Below are positions 59,439-64,000 of a stretch of 64,000 bases of DNA, one piece after another. Below the pieces are notes generated by a model. It was not told the origin of the DNA, searched no databases, and saw only the letters and a program-made list of their open reading frames with translations. How positions within the stretch are numbered: position 1 is the first letter of the stretch; each line of letters opens with the position of its first letter. This DNA comes from Bryopsis sp. KO-2023 (lineage: Eukaryota > Chlorophyta > Ulvophyceae > Bryopsidales > Bryopsidaceae). The stretch covers positions 1,984,001-2,048,000 of the forward strand of contig BSYQ01000001.1 in assembly GCA_030272585.1 (NCBI GenBank), written 5' to 3'. Made by a program: the position numbers and the translations under genes.

Positions 59439-62400
59439 TCAAAGCAAGAAGGGAGGCACAGTTACAGAAATTGGACCTCCTTGTTTCATCATTCCTGGAT
59501 TGATGGTCATGTCTTTCACCTTCATGTCAGTATCTGGCCCGACCCTCGTCAATTTCCCCCCACACACAAACGCGAGTTTTTCGGGTGCATTTTCAGTAAA
59601 AACAGTATAGAAAAACTTCAAAATTAAAAACTCAAGTGCATCCTACTCCATAAGAAATCAGAAAAGGCCAATGGGAAGAAGAGAAAAAAGGGAACTCCAT
59701 TTCGGGCTCAGAAACCCTCCATGATTGATGCATCCCCATGTCAAACCACATGGGGTGTGATCATGAACCCCCCTCAAAGCGGTGGGCGAGATGGTGGAGA
59801 CCTTTGCACGGTCCCCAGTTTTTCGACTGCATCCTTTGGACCTTCCCTGATGAACTCGGCCCATCTTTTGGGCATTAGAGTTGCAAGCAGAACTGCATCC
59901 ACGTTCTCTTCCAGAGCTACCTCCAGGGCGACGACTTCATACAGCGTATCCTCGATGACAGACTTGGATTTCTGCAACCGAGGAAGCAGGGCATTGACAA
60001 TTGCCTCTCGATCGTCGTGGGATAACCAGACATTGTCCGTCAATAAGGGGAAACCACCTGGCCGCAACCAATGAACAGAAACTCGAGCCCAACACAAGCC
60101 TATTCAATCATGGAAATTATCGAAGACGGTAGCAGAGCGATTTTTTCATTGGGGGTTGAAATCTATGCCTGTGGTGATTCTCTTACCATCCACACTCTGA
60201 AGTACTGCAGCCATCTTCCCCACCAGCAACTCCCTGACCTTTTTGCTTTCTTGGAGAAGATCAGCAATCTTGCCCTTGTTCTTGATGAACTTGCATGCCC
60301 TACCGAATATTCCAGAAATCAAGTAATGGACCTGTTCGATCCCATCATCAAAAACCATTCTGCCCAACAGCCAATCATAGATTCGGTCAGCCTCGTCTGG
60401 TTGATTCCAGAAAACGTGCTGGAGGAGCATGCAGTCATACTGGGACACAGTGTCTCTGCCATCTGTGAACGCAGCAACCTGCAAAGAAATCATCGATGTC
60501 TTGCCTGACTATGCAATACCAATAGAAAGCACACAAATTTTCGCAGGAAAACATCTTCAATCAGTAATATGTGGTGATGTGCTCTTTATAGCGAAAACTC
60601 GTTGCAAAAAAATTCGGAACGAAAAAAAAATAAAAAAATAGCAATGCGGATTGTTTTCGTTGCACGATCCTCAAAGAAATTCCCTCGATTGATTGAATTT
60701 TGATGCAAAGGGGTACAATTGAAGAAGCAATAGTAGCTTGAACAGGAAGGCGAAATCTCGTCCCTTCAAACCGTTGCACTGAATGCTATCCAGCAGGGAT
60801 CCATTGGGGAAAGACACAGATTTGATTGATCAAATCACCTGCATGAGCCCAACTGCTTTGACGAGGCGTCGATCGGAAAGGTACACAGGAGGTTCACACT
60901 GCTCCTGCAGCCAGGTCCTCAAATCTGCCAGCAAGTCGATTACCTCCCTTGGGACCTTGACGCTCTTCCGCGCCTCCATCCGTGCAAACACAAAATCCCT
61001 TTCCCCAAGAAGAGCCACCACCCCGTCAATCCCACCACTCCCGTTCATTGTCAGTCCATCCGGGTTGTTTCCTGCTATCTCTAACAGCTCCACCAAGCCT
61101 AAACCAATGCAAGCGCAGGGAGTTTGACTCAGCCAGTTCTAGATGGGTAGTCATGGTTCCTATTTCCTTCTGGTGAACTGTATTTGAGGTGGTCAATTTG
61201 TCCTTCTGCTTCTGGGCTTTCTCTTTCTTGCTTGATTTCAAAAGTCAATTGAACTGGGTTGTTTCATGAATGATAAGGTAACCATCGGACCGCAGAAATT
61301 ACACTTTCCGAGAATTGGCAGATGTTTTGGAACCTATGGAGAAAAGCATAAAATCCTGAGGGGGTAGTTCTGAACAGCATCGGTTTATTTCTTACCTCCA
61401 CCAGATACTTGCCGAACCTCCTTTCGGACAAGGAACCTGTCGTAAAGAGCATCCAACTCTTCGCTTTCAGGCAGCTCATTGGAGGCCCCCACCATGCACA
61501 GCAAAGGAACAGGAACGCGTTCTGATCCATTGTCGAAGAGCCGTTCATTGAGCACCGTCAACAAGGTGTTCAAGATGGCCGAGTTGGCTTTGAAAATCTC
61601 ATCCACAAACGCAACAGTGGCTTGAGGCAAATACCCCTCAGTCTGACGGATGTATTGATCATCCTCCAATGCCCGCATCGACAAGGGGCCAAACAGTTCC
61701 TACTACACGGCACAAATCTGCTCATTCGCTCCTTCCGGTTCTGTGCTGTTGTGAAAGACAAGATGAATTTGCCCTCACCTCTGGAACGGAAAATCTTGTC
61801 AGCAGACGTTCAAAGAACTGCCCTTCGCAGAGATTAGACAGCCGACGGCCAAGTTCACTCTTGGCTGTGCCTGGGGGGCCAATGAAGAGAATGTGCTCCC
61901 CGCTGAGTGCCGACAGCAACAGCAATCGAACCTAAGGAAAATCCTGCATGCATCAGCTACTTTGTGCAATGCGAATTTTTCGTGAAAGGGGAGTGGCAGC
62001 AACTCGAAATACCTCTGTTTCTCTCTCCACTAGCCCTTGCTCCATGACAGTCATCGCCACACCTAATCTTTCCTTCAGCCCTTCAGTTCCACTGAATCCA
62101 CCCGAACCCCTTGTAGCAGCCAGCTCGCGGGCCTCCTTCATGACATTGGCCATTGCTTCCTTTGATTTTTGCTGCAGAGTGTTGATCTGAGGAAGACATG
62201 GAAACCCTACTCCTGTCAGGGCTTCGATTAACTGCTGGATTGTCCACCACATGTGGGTCAGCACTTAATACTGCAGCATATTAATGTATTGATCACCTCA
62301 ACAGTCACAGTTGAATCTGTGTCTGAGCTTCTTCCCCCACCACCTGCAAATCAATCCACAAATCGAACCCCGGTTGATAAGCGATATACCACATGCAACC

Positions 62401-62712
62401 AACAAAGACATCAGGTCCAGGAATCTTTTCTCACCTTGAGCCCGCAGAGAATACTTCCATTTTTTTGAGGCGAATGATCGAGTGCATGGATCGTTCAACC
62501 TGTAATTTAGGGGGGAAATAGGAAAAGCCGTCATTAGTCATTGTGATCTCCCCCTCCTCCCCCACACCAAGTCTTTTGAGGCCGAATCAAGAGCTTATCG
62601 ATCACCTGGGTCTTACAACACCAATGTATTTTGGTAAGCCGAAGGATTTCAGACAGAGCGAACAGGGCCGAATCACGTTGGTGGCAGGAGCGAGGAAAAG
62701 CTGCGAAACCAT
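59439..62712 (-). CDS. RavA/MoxR-family AAA+ ATPase, likely plastid
   Basis: A MoxR-type AAA+ ATPase, a bacterial chaperone-like family that matures metal or redox enzymes. The ATG at 62712 gives MVSQLFLAPATNVIRPCSLC and a second exon with FASKKWKYSLRAQG, together a good transit-peptide candidate. Then come a helical segment (EAMANVMKEARELAATRGSG), HILFIGPPGTAKSELGRRLS (Walker A), FVDEIFKANSAILNTLLTVL (Walker B and MoxR motif), NERLFDNG, MVGASNELPESEELDALYDR (sensor 1) and DRFLVRKEV. Downstream, VYLSDRRLVKAVGLMQV and AAFTDGRDTVSQYDCMLLQH match E. coli RavA's [20 protein letters not shown] region, so it is RavA-like rather than a generic MoxR. The C-terminal exon ends ISVTVPPFLL. At least eight exons. 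It is tail-to-tail with the FtsHi-like gene. The von Willebrand partner (ViaA) is not in the window. Confidence 0.85.
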
Positions 62713-63342
62713 GGCGAAAATCGTCGCGACAGATTCCGACAGCTTCAAAAATGATTTCATCTTTTGAACCACGGCCAGGGCATAACATTACGTAAAATAT
62801 AACACAGGATGCCAATGGCATGGAGAAGCAGCCGCGAGTGGGTACCCTGCTAGGGTGTGTCCCCCCCGACTTGCTTTTCGAATATTCCCGTCTCGATATC
62901 CAGGCCGTCAAAGCTGCACTCCCTTGCGAGAAAATATTGACGCAGTATTTCTCACCTATTGATTTCCCGACGCGCAATTCAGAAAAGAAAGGGATGCTGA
63001 ATTGAGCCACCAAGCTATGAGTTGAGAGAAGCGCTCGTGGACGACAGGGCTGTGTGGGTGGGATAGACCTCAGCGTGGTGAGGTAGCTTCATCGAGTATT
63101 TTTCGGGCAAAAAAGTAAAAAAGAAAGAAAACCGACGACTTTTGGGTCGCATAAAAATGCAGCCCGTGCACATTTCCTCCACGACGTTTCATTTTCAAGC
63201 TTGCCCACAACTTAGTTCAAAAAGGCGCGAAACTGTATGCGCCGGAACGCAATGCTGCAAACGTCGAATCGCTCTGCCGATATTTAAACGTCAGAGCGAC
63301 GACTTTCCTGGATCTCGATGGGAAAAGAGCCTTGCATGCTCG
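62713..63342. promoter_or_regulatory. divergent promoter region, RavA-like / EamA transporter
   Basis: About 0.6 kb between divergent start codons. The minus strand has an open frame reaching an ATG at 63013 upstream of my chosen start; its product is not recognised. No defined element seen. Confidence 0.35.
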
Positions 63343-63979
63343 ATGCGGGAAACTGGGAGCACTGGAGTGACAACGGACGAAGTAGATATCGGAATCCTCA
63401 ACGGGCAGGAAAACGCACGAGTAAATTGTGTGAAGGTGGACCTTCAACAGACGGGGGCAACAGCAACAGGACTGGAGGAGGCGGAGGGGAAAGATTCTCT
63501 CCATGAGGAGCGGGACCAACCACCCCAGGATTCAGAAGTGGTGCTTGGTAGAATAATGCTCTGTGTGGTTGCAGCTCTATGGGGCACCTATGCTCCAGCA
63601 TTGAAGTACCTATATTCTCTTCCTGGCCCGCCCTCCCCTGCTGTATTGACAGCAGTCAGGTCCATCATCGGAGCAGGGGTTTTGCTGGCTGGGTCAAAGC
63701 TGTTCAAAAGAAACTCCCCGGATGGGGAGGGTGATTATTCAAACTCCAGCGAATCGAACTGGTGGAGCACATCTGGGGCGGAGGCGCCCCAGGGCTCCCT
63801 CAGGAGCTTGCTGACTTGGTCCTCAGGGAGTCTGATCATTTCTGGGTTAGAGTTGGGACTGTGGAATTTTCTGGCATCGGCAGCACAGACAGTCGGGCTG
63901 GAGTTCACCACTGCGACTCGAACAGCGTTTCTCATTCAATCCACCGCACTCCTGACGCCTGTCATTGCTACATTAGCAG
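63343..63979 (+). CDS. EamA/DMT-family membrane transporter, partial
   Basis: First exon of a drug/metabolite-transporter-type protein. The gene continues past the right edge after a GTAGGA donor at 63980, in phase 1. The ATG at 63343 is the first in frame. About 65 hydrophilic residues precede the first helix. The EamA pattern is visible: IMLCVVAALWGTYAPALKYL (helix 1 with WG), PAVLTAVRSIIGAGVLLAGS (helix 2), then after an acidic loop LELGLWNFLASAAQTVGLEF, and TATRTAFLIQSTALLTPVIA. Plant relatives include plastid-predicted EamA proteins close to bacterial types. Substrate unknown. Only the N-terminal half of the ten-helix fold is in the window. Confidence 0.85.
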
Positions 63980-64000
63980 GTAGGAGAAAACATCAAATTC

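Overview
The window is nuclear DNA of a photosynthetic eukaryote. Nearly every gene is cut by GT-AG introns of about 50-600 bases, with T-rich acceptors. Intergenic DNA is short and full of A/T/C/G homopolymers and microsatellites. Several products are typical of plants and green algae: an ISE2-type plastid DExH helicase, a catalytically altered FtsH (FtsHi type), a pheophytinase/CLD1-type hydrolase, a GPAT9-type acyltransferase, non-phosphorylating GAPDH, an HMGB15-like C-terminal module and a DnaJ-type zinc-finger protein. My best guess is a green alga or another alga with a green-type plastid proteome. The species is not identified from sequence.

Layout, left to right. 1-2.4 kb: an unidentified minus-strand gene leaves the left edge, and a PAP2_C lipid-transferase gene (sphingomyelin/IPC synthase family) runs on plus. 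3.3-3.9 kb: an intronless protein with a degenerate retropepsin fold. 5.3-9.9 kb: a 13-exon minus gene joining Kelch repeats to an HMG box. 10.6-14.8 kb: ASCC2 (minus). 15.3-21.6 kb: PET191/COA5 followed after 18 bases by the ISE2-like helicase (plus). 23.2-28.2 kb: GAPN (minus), PCIF1 and mTERF (plus, both intronless). 28.8-31.8 kb: GPAT9 (minus). 32.1-35.8 kb: Ku80 (plus). 36.5-37.7 kb: a small membrane protein (minus). 38.3-40.0 kb: a CxxCxGxG zinc-finger membrane protein (plus). 42.2-44.4 kb: the PPH/CLD1-like hydrolase (minus). 44.6-46.3 kb: VPS55 (plus). 46.8-48.0 kb: METTL2/8-like methyltransferase (minus). 48.6-51.4 kb: GH32 invertase (plus). 51.6-53.1 kb: TDP2 (minus). 53.6-59.0 kb: FtsHi-like (plus). 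59.4-62.7 kb: RavA/MoxR-like AAA+ (minus). 63.3 kb to the end: an EamA-type transporter (plus, leaves the right edge).

Most genes are arranged as divergent or convergent pairs and are ordinary housekeeping genes, not one pathway cluster. Loose themes are plastid biology (helicase, FtsHi, RavA-like, PPH/CLD1-like, zinc-finger protein), mitochondrial function (PET191, mTERF), lipid synthesis (GPAT9, PAP2_C enzyme) and genome or RNA maintenance (Ku80, TDP2, ASCC2, PCIF1, METTL). For seven genes I joined exons by hand and checked that phases agree: Kelch-HMG 686 aa, helicase 1104 aa, GPAT9 434 aa, Ku80 698 aa, hydrolase 354 aa, GAPN 503 aa and ASCC2 at least 762 aa. Starts are unresolved for ASCC2, VPS55, the PAP2_C gene and the zinc-finger gene.

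I did not find an obvious multi-gene defence or mobile system. The most unusual items are the Kelch-HMG fusion, a PCIF1 whose NPPF catalytic motif reads GPPY, an FtsH with HEAGH replaced by VQAGK, a nuclear RavA-like ATPase, and the retropepsin-like protein without its catalytic aspartate.
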